Below, one piece after another: positions 26,801 to 39,573 of a stretch of 64,000 nucleotides of DNA. Where the stretch lies: contig CP093831.1 in assembly GCA_033063855.1 (NCBI GenBank), forward strand, positions 14,756,001 to 14,820,000. Direction: 5' to 3'. The notes under the pieces were generated by a model that was not told the origin of the DNA, searched no databases, and worked only from the letters and a program-made list of their open reading frames with translations. This stretch comes from Smittia aterrima (lineage: Eukaryota; Arthropoda; Insecta; Diptera; Chironomidae). The position numbers and the translations under genes were made by a program. How positions within the stretch are numbered: position 1 is the stretch's first letter; every line of letters begins with the position of its first letter.

Positions 26801-29800
26801 AGAACAGCAAGAGTTTCAATCTACGTTTGGCGTGGTCGATTAACAATTCATTTAAGTTTGCATGTTGCCTGCTTAAGTGTCATCGTTTGTGTATTCAAAG
26901 ATTTTCTTTGAAGATAACTAAAGAAACTTCTTAAGGAGAGATAGAAGTTTTAGAACTCACAATCAGAATTCATTTTCGTTAATTAAGTTTGTAAACATTC
27001 TCTCTCAGTTATCAAAACAATCAAACTGTCTCAAACGAAAAGGTTTCTTGCTTATTAATCAAATAATTAACACCGTTTGAGAGTAAAATAGAAGAAGTGA
27101 ACAAATCGCTATTCATTGAATAATCTTCTCTCGAAAAGTGTGAAGGCGAGAAGAAGGTTGAAAGACGAAGATGAAGAGAATGGAGATGTGAGAATCACAA
27201 AACAGGTAAATTAGATATAATTAATAATGAAATAATAATGTGTTCATAACAATCTGTTTTTATATGAGCAACAAATAAATTTGTTTATAGATATCTCCAT
27301 CGATTTGTAACGATTTTGAAAGTACACAATGCATTCGATTAAATCGATACGAGAGTCTCAGACAACAAACAATTTGAGGAAAAGATTTTTCAAAAGAAGA
27401 AGTGGAGAAAGAGGAGGAATCATCTCTCATATCTCGTTATTGAAAGAAGCTTCGATCTATTCCATTGAGATCGACTTTTTATGCATGAATAGCAATCTAA
27501 GGACCTTTCTTCATCATCTCTCTCTCTCTCTCAACTCCTCGCCCTCAATCTTATCCGATACGAATGATATGTAACGAAATTAAAATTGAAAGCAATCGAT
27601 TTTAAAGTTCACTGACAAGGGCATGGGCACCAAACCAACCACTTGGCTGTGATAATCCCGAAAGCATAATAAATTTAAACATTATGCCTTGTCGAGCGAG
27701 CATAAACGTAGAAATATGCGCTGTAGAGGTGAGAATGAAACGCCTCCTTTAACAAGAACTCATAAAAATTAATTTTCCACGATTTTTTCTTGCACTCGGC
27801 TTTGCCGTGTTATTTGATAAGAAATTTATAGCCGCAGCTCCGGCGAAATTAAAATGTTTAAAGTTGTTATTTGTTGGCATTTCGCAATCTCACAAAGGAA
27901 TTGAAATTGAAATAATTATATGGCTTTGCGAGACTAAAAGGAGTTAAGAGGTGGATATTTACCATTTCCACATTAAACCGTCAAATAAGCTCGCGATTTC
28001 TTTAATGTGATCGTTTATGACTTGAACCTAGATGCCAGCAATTGTTTGCTAGGCAGTTACTTAGTAAAGTGGAATCAAGAATTGTTTGCCTAATTCTTTT
28101 TCTGAAGAGCTTTGCACAATGAGGAAAATTCACCTGAGATCATAATTCTAATAAACAACTTCATCTGTCTTTATGTTTCGTAACGCTCTAGTCTTCTATT
28201 GCGTGAGAACAAGATTTGCTTGTTTATGGTAATTTGGCTTTCAATTACTTCACACTCTAGAGCTCCAGGAGAAAGGCGAATCTAACGAGCTCTCATGTGA
28301 CTCAACTCGGCTAACAAGCCAAAAGTAATAACTTAATTTTCTGTGAGCAAAACTTTTTTGCACGAATTTGACGTAAAAATGATTTTTCAACACTTCGCTA
28401 CGAGATAAAATCAATAAAGCGATGAGAGTTGGTTAAATTATGTAGTTAGCTCGTCAACAGCTCAGTAATTGCTTTGCGAGTGAAAATCTCAAAGCTTTCG
28501 AAAAAAAATTTAATCACGTTTCAAACCAGAAAAGTATTTCACGACGACGAAGTATCGAATGAGAGAAAACAATAATTCGGCAACTTCACAGACTTCAAAT
28601 CAGATTGAATTTATTATTCCGTTGTGTATCGCAGATTGAAATATTATCGAAGATTGAAATGCTTTTCAATTTCCTTTTAATAAGGAATTCTAACTCGAAA
28701 ATAGGAAAATGCGGCGAACATCTCTCGACTCTGAGACATAACAAAGCGATACAAACAACAACAAATTAATTCATACTTTCAATTGAATCATGATCATCGT
28801 GAAACTTCGAAATGAGAAAAATTCAAATTCATTTTTCATCCGAGTTATTTCGGCTTCGACAGAGTGGAAGGGGGGGCTCGCATTCAAATTGAAATGAAAT
28901 TCAAATTCATCGAGGCGCAAATGAAAAATGGAGTCGATTCCCGAGACTTGCTTATGGTGAAAGGTTTTCATATTTTTCGAAGCTACGCCTTGGATGTCGA
29001 AGGGAGAGCTCGAATCATAAATTAAAAACTTATTGACATTAAGTTCAGATTGCGAAGGCTTCCCTCGCTTTCACGAAACTTGCCTGCCTGCCGCACTCAA
29101 TTGAAAGTCGATTAAAAAACTAGTTACATCACTCGCTTCAGTGATTAATTGATCCAGAACAATGGGAACTTAATAAGCACAAAGTGAACAATCGAAGCGC
29201 ACCATAAATGTGTAAACATAATGTGGGCACACCGAGAGAGAGAGAGAACGAACCTGGCAGCCAACATTCTAATTATTATATTAAATTACCTCACGAGACA
29301 ATTGATCATTTTAAAATTTGCCAATTTATCGATTATGAAACGCTTCAATAATTTAATTTCGAGAGGAGAAAGAGGCGAACGGAAAAGTTTTGTGTTTGTT
29401 TTGGGGAATTCAACCCGAACTGATTCTCCAATTTAAATTGTTTTGTTATTAAATTTCACTTTAGGTTGTAACGCAATTTATTTTACTCTTACAAAGTGGT
29501 CAGTTGTGCAACATTCTGCAATCGATTGGCCGCTTCGTCTCGTCAAAATAATTTCATTATTGATTCACATCATTAACTTTTCATTATTCTCCTGCGATGA
29601 GTCTTCGTCTTCTTCTGTTGTTCGTATCGTTCGCAGGTAAAATTCTGCGGCAGAAAATATATTTCAGGAAGCTCCATCGTTATTCAGTTTTATTCATCTT
29701 AATTAAAACGTGTAAAAAGAAACAATTTGGCAGCGGGAAAATGAAAACACAACGGAACGAGAAAACTAATTTTCGATACGAAATGATTATCGGCTCAGCA

Positions 29801-31812
29801 GACGATGTTGATGATGATGATGTTAAAAATGTGTTGATATTAACAGAGAAAGATTGAGTCTTTATTAGAATGAGATAAGATCGCCACGGAGAGTCGAGGT
29901 GTTAAAGTCCTGCTGTGACTGAAATCATAATTCATTTCTACTTCTTGCGCTGCAGGAAAATGTAATGAAGTGATCTCTTTTAAGTCAATTGAAAACCGCT
30001 CTGCTTTCTTTCTCCCTTTTTTCGTTAAAAAAAGAGAACCAAGCGAAGAAAAATTTATCAATTCATTTGATTAATTGTTCCTTGCGTTGTCAGGTGAAGA
30101 ATGAAAATATTTAAATGATAATTCGATTACTTTCATCACTGAGGCATCAGCTTACTAAATGTTGAACAATTGAAAGAATCAAACAATCTTTAAGAAACAT
30201 TTTTATTGGAGATTGATGACTGAAGATGCTGCAACATAAAATTGAAGCATAAGTATCAGAAGATGTTTTAAAATTGCATGATAATTTATAAAAATTATTT
30301 TGTTGATTGATCCACCACCTACACGGAATGAATCAGATTCAGTTGTTGTAATAATATTATTTCATTGTTTCCGAGACACAACAAACTTATCAAATTAACT
30401 TCTTCGTTCATGATGAACGTTTCTTCGTTTGGATTAAACCGGAACCGTTATTTTGTTACTCCGGCTAGATCCCGAACGATAGTAGCTCCATCATTCGAAG
30501 AGCATTCAAACTAAACTTTTCAAATATGTAGCGGTCATGCTGAACATAAAACGTGGGCAGTCATGTTAACGGTTTCTAGGGAGAATTTTATTAGAACCGA
30601 TAATAATACATTTAATCCATCAAGATCTTTTCCACTCGTCATGTCTTGTCATTTAATACTTTAATCAAAATATTTTATCTTCATTTAGCTTCACTTTGAT
30701 TTAAGAAATGGATATGTAATCAAAAATATTTTTGACTTGCAAAAAAGTGTGCAAAATGAACTCAATTTTCCGTTCTCGATCGAAACAAGAAAGCATTGAA
30801 ATATAAGCAGAAACTTGAGCAGTCTTACTATTCACATTTTTGAATTTGAGCTTCTTATTCATTCCGAACATTCTTTTATCGTCCAACACTTTAAATCGAC
30901 CTCGAAAATTTATCAAAAGCAAACAAATCATTCTGAGAGACTCGGCAAAAAGAAATGAATCAGAAACATAAATCTCACTTGTCGTCTTTCATGTGAAACC
31001 GATCATTTAAATCAATTTCCTAAAACTCTCAGTCGTAAAAGAGAGAGAAAGGAAATAATTTTAATTTATGAATGAAAGGCGATCTATCTACCTGTACCTC
31101 CCTCCACCTTTTCACTTATGGAGTCCAGTACAATCCTTTTATGAGTCAATAAAAGTGCATTTCCATCGAGAGCATCCGGAAAGTAACATTAGCGAATGCT
31201 CAACTTGCTGACGAAGTAAATATTTGCAACAAGCCATTAGCAAATTAAGAACACAGAATTGCATGAGGGGGATAAAAAAGCCAATATTTGCATCCATTTG
31301 TTACGTCCTGCCTTAAGAAAGTGCTTGCTTCAAGTTGCCAAAAGGCTTAGAAAATAACAAAATATTTTCTCAGCACCTCCGAGACATAACAACCAAAGGA
31401 AGTTGCTAATTTGATGTAACAGTTCGAAACTCATGAATCTCTGTCTTCATTTCCTTTTCTTGTAAGCCTAACAATTCCACTTGAGGCTGCGGCGCATGCC
31501 AATAAACTGAGACGGATCTAAATTGATGCAGGTAGCGAATCGTGAAATTATTACCTAACCCAAAAGAACGAAAAGGAAGATGTTATTGCATTCTCTCCCT
31601 CTGTCCTCTGTGCATTGATAAAAATTTACCTCGTCCGTCTTAATATTTATTTCCATTTCCTTCGTATTGTTGGAGGATTAAAAGAAAACAAAAAACAAAG
31701 GAGAGTGTCTCCCGGTCTATTAATGCTGTGGCTCGTCCATCGTTCTCATTTATATTGTGAACTCGAGAAGTGAAAGACGTTCCGTGTTACTGAGAAGAAA
31801 AAAATATTTAAG
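23809..31812. other. 8 kb gene-free stretch
   Basis: No supported gene was found. Microsatellites include (TC)8 at 27517-27532 and a GA run at about 29234-29246. At 29597 a plus-strand ATG opens a hydrophobic 13-residue leader followed by a GT donor, which could be an orphan signal-peptide exon, but no partner exon was identified. The rest is AT-rich with no visible transposon termini. Confidence 0.55.
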
Positions 31813-32350
31813 ATGGAAAATTTTATGATAAGAGTTATCGTTTCATCGCTAATCTTATTAATGTTGAGTGAATCTGTGAGCAGCCGATTTGTACATAAAA
31901 TTGAGGATTACAATAAACCGACGAGTGATCTCGTCGCTGAGTGCCGGAAAGGATGCTTAATGAAGGTTAGTCCGTGATAATCTTGACGCTGAACTGTAAA
32001 TTAATTTCTTCTTCTCCTTCTCTATCATCGCAGTTTCTTGATACACAACAAATCGTGAATAAAGACGACGACGCTTGCTCCGACACTCCAAACTGCTTCA
32101 TGTGCTGGGATTACTGTTCAATGCTGTTCAAAGACCGGAAGAAGAAGTTCATCACAAAGATGATGTGCACTGATGGTGTTTGTGTGAGTACATTTCTTTT
32201 TTGTCCCGGAGGCTCGTGACATTCGATTTTCAATTTATATTTATTTGTCTCTCTCTCTTGGTATTTCAGTTCGCCGGATGCAAATTTGCATGTAACTATT
32301 ATCGATATCTTCTGGCAAAACCGATGCATCGAACGGATTTTTTCCTCTGA
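31813..32350 (+). CDS. Small secreted ten-cysteine protein, function unknown
   Basis: Three exons, 31813-31965, 32034-32183 and 32270-32350, all joined in phase 0, encode 127 residues. Residues 1-24 form a signal peptide (hydrophobic VIVSSLILLML core). The mature part holds ten cysteines at 44, 48, 66, 72, 75, 79, 96, 101, 105 and 109, consistent with five disulfides. The spacing is C-x3-C, C-x5-C-x2-C-x3-C and C-x4-C-x3-C-x3-C. A CFMCWDYC core and a GCKFACNYYRY end are the most distinctive parts. The even cysteine number and leader point to an extracellular protein, perhaps a growth-factor-like or binding domain. I do not recognise the family. Poly(A) signal AATAAA lies at 32498-32503. The gene is supported by clean splice sites and cysteine patterning across all three exons. 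Confidence 0.8.
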
Positions 32351-32497
32351 AAGTTTATTCTCTCGTCCATGCAGAGCGCGTAAAAAAAAGTTCAGCAGCG
32401 GATTCCGCTTAGACGAATTGACAAATTTTTCTCCCAGTCTTTAAAAACTTGTACAAAACTTTAGTTTGTAAAAATATTCATAACTCACTAGAAAAAA

Positions 32498-32503
32498 AAT
32501 AAA
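32498..32503 (+). terminator. Poly(A) signal candidate for the ten-cysteine gene
   Basis: AATAAA lies about 150 nt after the TGA stop at 32348-32350. Confidence 0.5.
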
Positions 32504-34167
32504 TTAGAAATTAATTGAATTAGAATCTTCCGCCGCAACTCTTTTCAGGTCACTGACATTTTATCGTTCAACGTCGAATTTATGATTTCAATTATATCAA
32601 GATGAATTTAAATTAAAACTTTTTTTTTGTTTTGTTTCTACCGCAAAAGTATTTCAAGTGCGTTCAGGTCACAAGTGATTTACTGAACTTCACCTCACCT
32701 CACCGAATCTATGCAAATTTTTGTAAATAATATTGCCCCGTACGGATTGAATTTCGTTGCTGGTTATCGAGCGGAACAAAGAGCACAAAGTTAAACGACG
32801 ATGAAGGCTTCGCAACTGTTTCAAACTAGTTCGATGACCCGTTCATATTTTCCATAAATCACGTAAGAGCCCAACACGAGTCATAATTGCAATTCCGGAT
32901 ATTTTAAATTCTCATTTTTTGTAACGAACTCTCGTGATGATGAAGAGAAATTCCCGATAATTGCCGGCAGCTGCTGGCGTGGTCAGTGAAGCCTTCCTTG
33001 CACAACAAATCGAGTTTGCTTTGTGTTGGTTTCACCTTTCAAGAAGTTTTGTTTGAAACTCTAACGGCTAAGATTACAGGTTCACGTTACAAAAAACAAT
33101 TTTATCACAAGTCAAAGTCGCCAATGATTTTGATAACATGTTGAAGAATGAAATCATTCGACGTCTGGAAAGGGTTAGAAGAGTTCGTCATAGAGTCAGA
33201 ACCGAGCCATATGTGAATTCGTAACGACTATTTCGCTTCGTTGACTGCTCATCATCGAAGCATGACCTATGGCTCTCTCCACACAGTCAAACATTCTTTC
33301 CACCGGTATCATCGTCTTTATCATCATGTGTGCAAGTCGTTACGCTCTTTCTGTTTTGCTTTTCTAACGAACAAACCAACGAAGAAATGAAATAAACAGA
33401 AACATCAAGAAATTTGTAGCTGCAGACAAACAAACACAATCGAAACAATCGCGCGAAACATATCAACTGACGTTTGAGGAAAGAAGGAAAAACTTTATTC
33501 GCTTGTTTGCTTTTGTGTTGGTTGAGCTCGACTTCGGATGATTTCGTGAAAATAAAAAGCTTTCAGCATGACTTTCTACCCAAGGAATTAATTTTTGTTT
33601 CTAGTTTAGTTTGAAAACGGTTGCACGACGACGAGCAAGTGTCGGTGGAAATAAAACGGTCGCGCGCTAAAAATTCTCACTCGGCCAGAGTTTGGTGTGT
33701 GAGGTTAGATATTGAAATTATAAAAAATATTTCGCTTTCGCAAAATATATTTTCGAGGGAAAAGCACTAAGAGAATTAAATTTAGAAATTTTCTTTCCCG
33801 CTATGATGAAGTGACAGTGTTTTCAATTTCTTTGTCGGCGGTGAAGCAATTGCGAGGGCGTAAGAACTGAAGCTTAGCAATTAGTTCTCAATCTTAAATT
33901 AAAGTTCGAAGTGTTTGGCTAAATTTTTTTCAATTGGAAAATCGTTAATTGAATTATTTTGAAAAACAATTTATTCATTCTCTCGTTGTTACAGATTAAA
34001 CCGAAGTTGGAATATATTGAAAATGAGCTTCGCTTAATTGATTTAATATCGAGCAAGAGTGGAGTGAGACTCGAAACTTGGTTTAACATTCATAGTGCAA
34101 TTAAAAAGTGATAAAATTAAAAATAAATTCGTTGGCTGCTTCCAAAAAGAAAAACACCAAAACCAAA
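32504..34167. other. Intergenic region and likely promoter/5' UTR of the Ig gene
   Basis: No coding exon was seen. A TTGTTACAG at about 33986-33994 could be the acceptor of a 5' UTR intron of the downstream Ig gene. This is weak. Confidence 0.4.
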
Positions 34168-37100
34168 ATGTTCGCCAGAACGAGAAGCAATGCATTGTAC
34201 TTATGTGGATTAATTCTGTTGTGTTTAAACGGTAAGTTCTCCATTGAAAACATCATCTTATTTCAAAAAGAAAATATTTCGGCGATCTCAGTTATTTTTA
34301 GAGAAAGAAGAAAAATATTCTCTCTCAAGATTATTCAATTTAGATAAATATGGACAGACTCGTTTTCATTCGATTAACTCAATTTACGGAGTTTGACAAC
34401 GAGAAGCGAATGATCTCTATGTCATTGCGTCAACATTGTCTTATCGTTCATGTTCAATTTGATCTGAGGCTTGGACGAAATTGTATTTGACTCGCTCACT
34501 CGAGAGAATTCTCGTAGGTCAAGGTGCACTCGCGGCATTCTCCTTGAGCCAATGCAAATATTCACGATCGATCTCGCCTCTTTCAGTTGACCCGAACGAT
34601 ATTGTAGAGGAACAAACACGAGAATATGATTGACATTTGGGAGTGTTTAGAAAAATGCGCTCTTGGGTCTGGCTAATGGATAACAATTAATTTTTTAGAC
34701 TTAAAATATTTATGATTACGATGAATGGAAGGAAAGGCTTGGGAGAGGGTGAAGCTCAGATGGATTTGCCTTTGGCGTGTGGATTCAATGATTTGTTTTG
34801 ACAATATTCCTTTTGATTCTTCATTGAAGTCGCAGGAGAATGAATTGAAAGTTAGTGAGAGAGAGAGCATCGAGTTGACTTCAGAAATAAGCGAATGACA
34901 TCACACGTGAAAAATATATCGCAGACATTAATTCTTATTTTCATGGGCAATAAAAGCGAGATGAAAATCAACTTACGGACGAAGGCAACAAAAAATCTCG
35001 TGTGTGAATGTATTGAAACGATTTCCTCGGCTTTTGCCAAAGGCGGTCAAAGTGATTTTCCTTGTTAATTAATGTTTGCATTAAAAGGGAATCTCGATTG
35101 ATAAGCTCAATGTGCCATTATCGACCGCAAACATTAACTTAAGCTTAATTAATTTTTTTCCTCCTCTTTCGATCGTCGCCAATTCGTCTTCACTTCCCTT
35201 TCCTCTTTCTTCCGGCTCCGGTATCGAACTTACAGGACTTTTCCATTCCGCAATCAGTCGTAAACTTCGTTAACGACCGAAGGTAATCAAACATAATCAA
35301 ATGAATGTCTCAATAAATTTAATCACGTCCGACCTTTAATTGAGCCCGAAATTTGAATTGAGTTGTTAAAACTTTGATGTCCTCACACGGAAATCATGAA
35401 TTTCGCAGCAGCCTCGACAAATGAAATTGCATAACTGTTTCAAGAATTCATGGAGAGCATCGTAGAACGAAAGCAGAAGAATCTTTAAATATTAATTTCG
35501 GCTGGAAAATGTTTTTGGCGAAGAGTGTGAGTAAGTTTGATATTTCAATTAAAACTCGAACGAGCTCACAAATTCATCAAACATGTTTTACATCTGTAAA
35601 GTGACGAGAGAAAAGTTTTCTCAACATTCTCGTATTGTGACAAACAAACCAAAGCGATCCGTAAATGCGAAGTGGAAATGAGAACTTTAATTTTCCATTT
35701 CGACGCCGCCAAAAACTTTCAACCAACGAATACAAACAAATAATTTTGGAAAATGTGATTTCGTAATAATCGAGAGCGAGTCTTGCGAAGCGAAAATAGA
35801 TTTCTCGTTGTAGTTTTCAATGTCGAGACTCACTCTTCAAGTGGGTGAAGAAGAAAAATCTCTCACAAATATCCCGAAAACGAGCGGAAAAGTCGGAAAC
35901 TGCGTTCAAGCTTTAAGACGTTCAAAAATAGTTCAGACGACGCTTTCAGTCTGTTCCACATAAGCTTCGCTCAACGTATTCATTGAACAACCACACAGCA
36001 ACATAAAATTCCGCAAAGAGTGAAGCACATGTCGCTGATGAATTAGCACAACACGTGGCTATGATCTCATCATCGGAACGCAGGCTACAGTTGTTTCGGA
36101 ACCCAAGTCTCGGATGACAACGTTCCTGCAATCGATTAATTCGTCACTTCCGCTTGTGCGTTCACGCTTGACGACGATTTAATAATTTAATTTGATGCTT
36201 TTGTAAACACGATTTTAATGATTTTGTTCTCTCCTTTCTGTGACATTCCAGTGTGTCGAGCCATTAAGATAAACAGCATTTCAGTTCCCTCGCGATATGA
36301 GCTGAAAGATGACGCCGAGCCGTTAGTTCTAGATTGTGATTTTACAGTAAACGTAAATGAAACAGGATTCGTACTTAAGTGGATGCACAACTCAGTCTCG
36401 ATTTATCAATGGATTCCCTCAAAGAAAGTTCCTTTCGCATTGGTAAAGTCTTCATCATCGAAACACCGACATGGTTGACATTACAAATTGAAATTTTTTC
36501 AGGTAAACTTTAAAGATCGCGTTGACATAAACTACACGACATCAGACGATCGCTACAAGAAACACAGTGCCTTAGTCATCACCAAGCCTTTAGCATCAGA
36601 TAGCGGAACTTACACTTGCAATGTTCAGACGTTTCAAGGTAGCTAGACATAAACGATCTCACAAATGCATTCCCGATCCTTATTTTTTGTTTGTTGTTTT
36701 AAGGCAATGATAAACAGTCAGCAGTCTTGCAGATTATCGGTGAGAACTTGTGTGGAAAGAAGTGAAAGAATTTGAGACGAAACCCTTCTTTGAAATTATC
36801 TTTCAGATCCAGAAGATTCAATAGATTTGACTTTCGAAATCGACGAGTCAGCGAACAAGGTTCTTTTGAAATGTGCTATTCAAAACATTTATCCGCTTCC
36901 TGAAGTTAAATTTCTGTAAGTTAAATAAATAAAAATTGAAAATACATTATTCGACTAATGAAAATTTAATTAAAAGATTCAACGGCGAGGAGAAAGACAT
37001 TAGGCCAGTCGTCCACCATGAGCTTGACAACGAAGCTCATGACGTCGTCGCTACTTTAGAGTTGAACAAGGAAGACATTGCTGATGAATCAACAGTGACA

Positions 37101-39140
37101 TGTGTAGTCGAAATTCCTAAATCCAACTATATCTCCAAGGAGACGATAACTTATGACGGTACGAAATCATTTTTATGTTCTCTTGAAAATATTTTCGCAG
37201 TGAATTTCCTCTTCTTCGGAGAAGTGTCGTGGATAGAGGAGAAACAATGTGCAGATGTCAATGATAGATCTAGCAAAAATTAATAATTTTGTGTCTCTCG
37301 TGAGAAAATATCTTTTTCTCAAACTGAAATTTTCGTTTCATCTTTGACTTTGTAGGAGCTTTGCGCTTGACGATTTCCTTGAGTTTCTTACAAAGTTTTT
37401 ACTCTGATTGTTGTTTTGAACAGTAAATCGACTAATGGCCACGTGTTTGAACAACTAAAACCAACGCTTTTCGTGAATTAATCATGTCGTCAATCGACGG
37501 GAAAGTAACAGATGGTTTTTCTTTCTGATGCGATATAGAGAGAGAAAGAAAAATCTTGGAAATAATTTTAGATTTTTACTCAAATGCCAAATTTATTTTG
37601 CTTCATCCGAATTAACCCACATTTTTTATAAAACATGTTGTGTGATCTGTTTCATCATTTTAAAAATAAACTCGAACATTTCTCATAAGCTAACTCGACT
37701 AATAAACAGATCGCGCGTCGAGAGATTTGGGAAACTCCGAAATTTCTTCAAGATCGATTTGACTTTGGCCTAAATCGCGAAGCATGAACCTGTTGAATGT
37801 AAATTAACTAAAAGTGGTGGAATAAACCGAAGTGCCGTAACAAAGCATGAAGATTGCCCGTTAGAGAGTTGAGAATGCGCGACATTCTTTGAATTCATCG
37901 GAAGCGGAAATGGCACGCGAAGTGATTTTTCATCCGACAGAACTTCAGACTCAGACAACAAGTTTATAAATTATTTGAGCTCATAATTTTCAATTTCCTT
38001 CGCTGACTAAACACACTTCATGATAGTTTTAATTAATCAACATTGATGGGCCCGATGTTAAATATGACGTCAACTACGTCGCGCTTAATGCTGTTCAGTC
38101 GTTTAATTATGCAAAACTCGATGTACATACGAAGTGACAGCATGAACGATGTTTTCACTTCCCTCATGTCTAATCTAAAATTTGTAATTCACAACTTAAT
38201 GTTTCATTCATTTCACGTTTTGTTGAGGCTTTCCCGCTTTAAGTATTTCAACATCAGCCTAAAGCATGATGAACTTAACTTGTCATAATCTTTCGGTTGT
38301 CACGGACAAAATTAAGATTTCCTCTCATGATTTTTTTTTTCGGCTGTAAAAATTGTTGAAGTAGTTTTGGTCAGGGCTTGGAATTATTTTTGTTATTTGG
38401 CTTTGGAATCTTTGGAATTTCTTCTCGAGGAGTTGCTGGATTGATCTCTCATCACCTTTAGTTCCGAGCCCTGACTTTCAATCATAATTTTTTTTTCTTC
38501 ATCATTTTTGAACTGGTTTTGAACGATTCGAAATGTATATGATAATTACAGACCCAAAACAATCAGCCACCACTAAAAAATCTATTCTTGGAGAACTAAC
38601 AAAGTTCGCAGACGCTGGTGCTACTAATGGTAAGATCTTTAATCTTTATTTGGGTTTTTTATGAGCTGAGAGCTTTCCGCTGGACATAACTTTAGCTTTT
38701 TTAATTCCGAGTTATTGAGACTGCAATTTGCTTGAAGTTTTTTTTCTCTTTGCATTTTGAAATGAATTTTTGGGAAACCTTTTTTGCCTTGCACTTTTAT
38801 CAGAAGCTGAAAGCTTGTTTGGCTATTTCTTTTTTGCTTAAGCTTTAAGCTCACAAATTCCTTCTTCACTACATCACAAAATTTTTTCTCTCTGTAAAAT
38901 TTTTTTAGTTAAGAATTCTTAGGATAAAGTTAAACACGTTTGGAAAACGTTTTCGCGTTACTGACGAAGTTTAAGCACCAAACACAAAAAAAGCGTTGAT
39001 TTTCTTCTTAACTTGAACGTCAATGGAAAATGAAAAAGATTTTAAAGTGAATAATTTTATTTTCAGCGAACGCTGGGATCGGACTTGGAAGCTCCATCGC
39101 CTTAGTGCTGACTTCGATAATCTTCCTGTGTTCTCGCTAA
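34168..39140 (+). CDS. Secreted, probably GPI-anchored two-Ig-domain protein (Beat-like architecture)
   Basis: Eight exons (34168-34231, 36252-36442, 36503-36638, 36704-36739, 36807-36915, 36977-37158, 38552-38629, 39067-39140) join in frame into 289 residues. Exon 1 encodes a signal peptide (residues 1-22, LCGLILLCLN core) in a good insect start context (ACCAAAATG). Ig domain 1 has Cys50, Trp65, a D118-x-G-x-Y-x-C motif and Cys124, with N-glycosylation sites NET and NYT. Ig domain 2 has Cys165 and Cys221 but no core tryptophan. A Ser/Thr/Lys-rich stalk leads to a hydrophobic C-terminus (about residues 267-289) that ends only two residues after the hydrophobic run, typical of a GPI-anchor signal rather than a transmembrane anchor. 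A signal peptide, two Ig domains and a GPI-like tail are the layout of insect Beat proteins, and VLKW...YQWIP recalls that group, but orthology is not established. Cell-surface adhesion or receptor binding is the likely role. Confidence 0.85.
37159..38551 (+). other. Intron 6 of the Ig gene
   Basis: A 1.4 kb phase 1 intron (donor GTACGA, acceptor ATTACAG) separating the Ig domains from the stalk exon. No nested gene was seen. Confidence 0.7.
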
Positions 39141-39300
39141 ATCAAATCGAATGACGTTTGTAAATAAGCCGAGAATTCTTAAAATTCAGTCAACGTAAAA
39201 CCAAAGTCGTTATCCTGATTTCAAATTAACCCAGTTCACTTAAGTCATGAACCAAAAAAGAAATTTTTAACTAATAACATCAAAGAAACTTTCGTAGACA

Positions 39301-39306
39301 AATAAA
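39301..39306 (+). terminator. Poly(A) signal candidate for the Ig gene
   Basis: AATAAA lies 161 nt after the TAA. Another lies at 39535-39540, only 34 bp from the end of the convergent gene on the minus strand. Confidence 0.45.
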
Positions 39307-39509
39307 TCGAGCCAAAGTAGATTCTAAATATGAAAAATATTGTTTTGTCGTGAGCTTTGATTTAACTGGAGCTTTGAAAAAGCATTTCTGGTCGCGACAG
39401 AAACAAAAACCAAACTAAGTGTCTTAGCTTCGATGTAAAAAATTGTAAAGAAGTTTGTACCAAAAGAAAAAGTTTATTTCATTAACATTTTACTTTTTTA
39501 ATTTAATAA

Positions 39510-39515
39510 TTTATT
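39510..39515 (-). terminator. Poly(A) signal candidate for the 39574-40446 gene
   Basis: TTTATT on plus (AATAAA on minus) lies 59 nt past the stop codon. A second minus-strand AATAAA lies at 39473-39478. These overlap the 3' flank of the convergent Ig gene. Confidence 0.45.
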
Positions 39516-39573
39516 GAATTAAATCGAAAAAGAAAATAAATGTTGTTTCTGTTTGTCCAAGCCTTTGTCTTTG

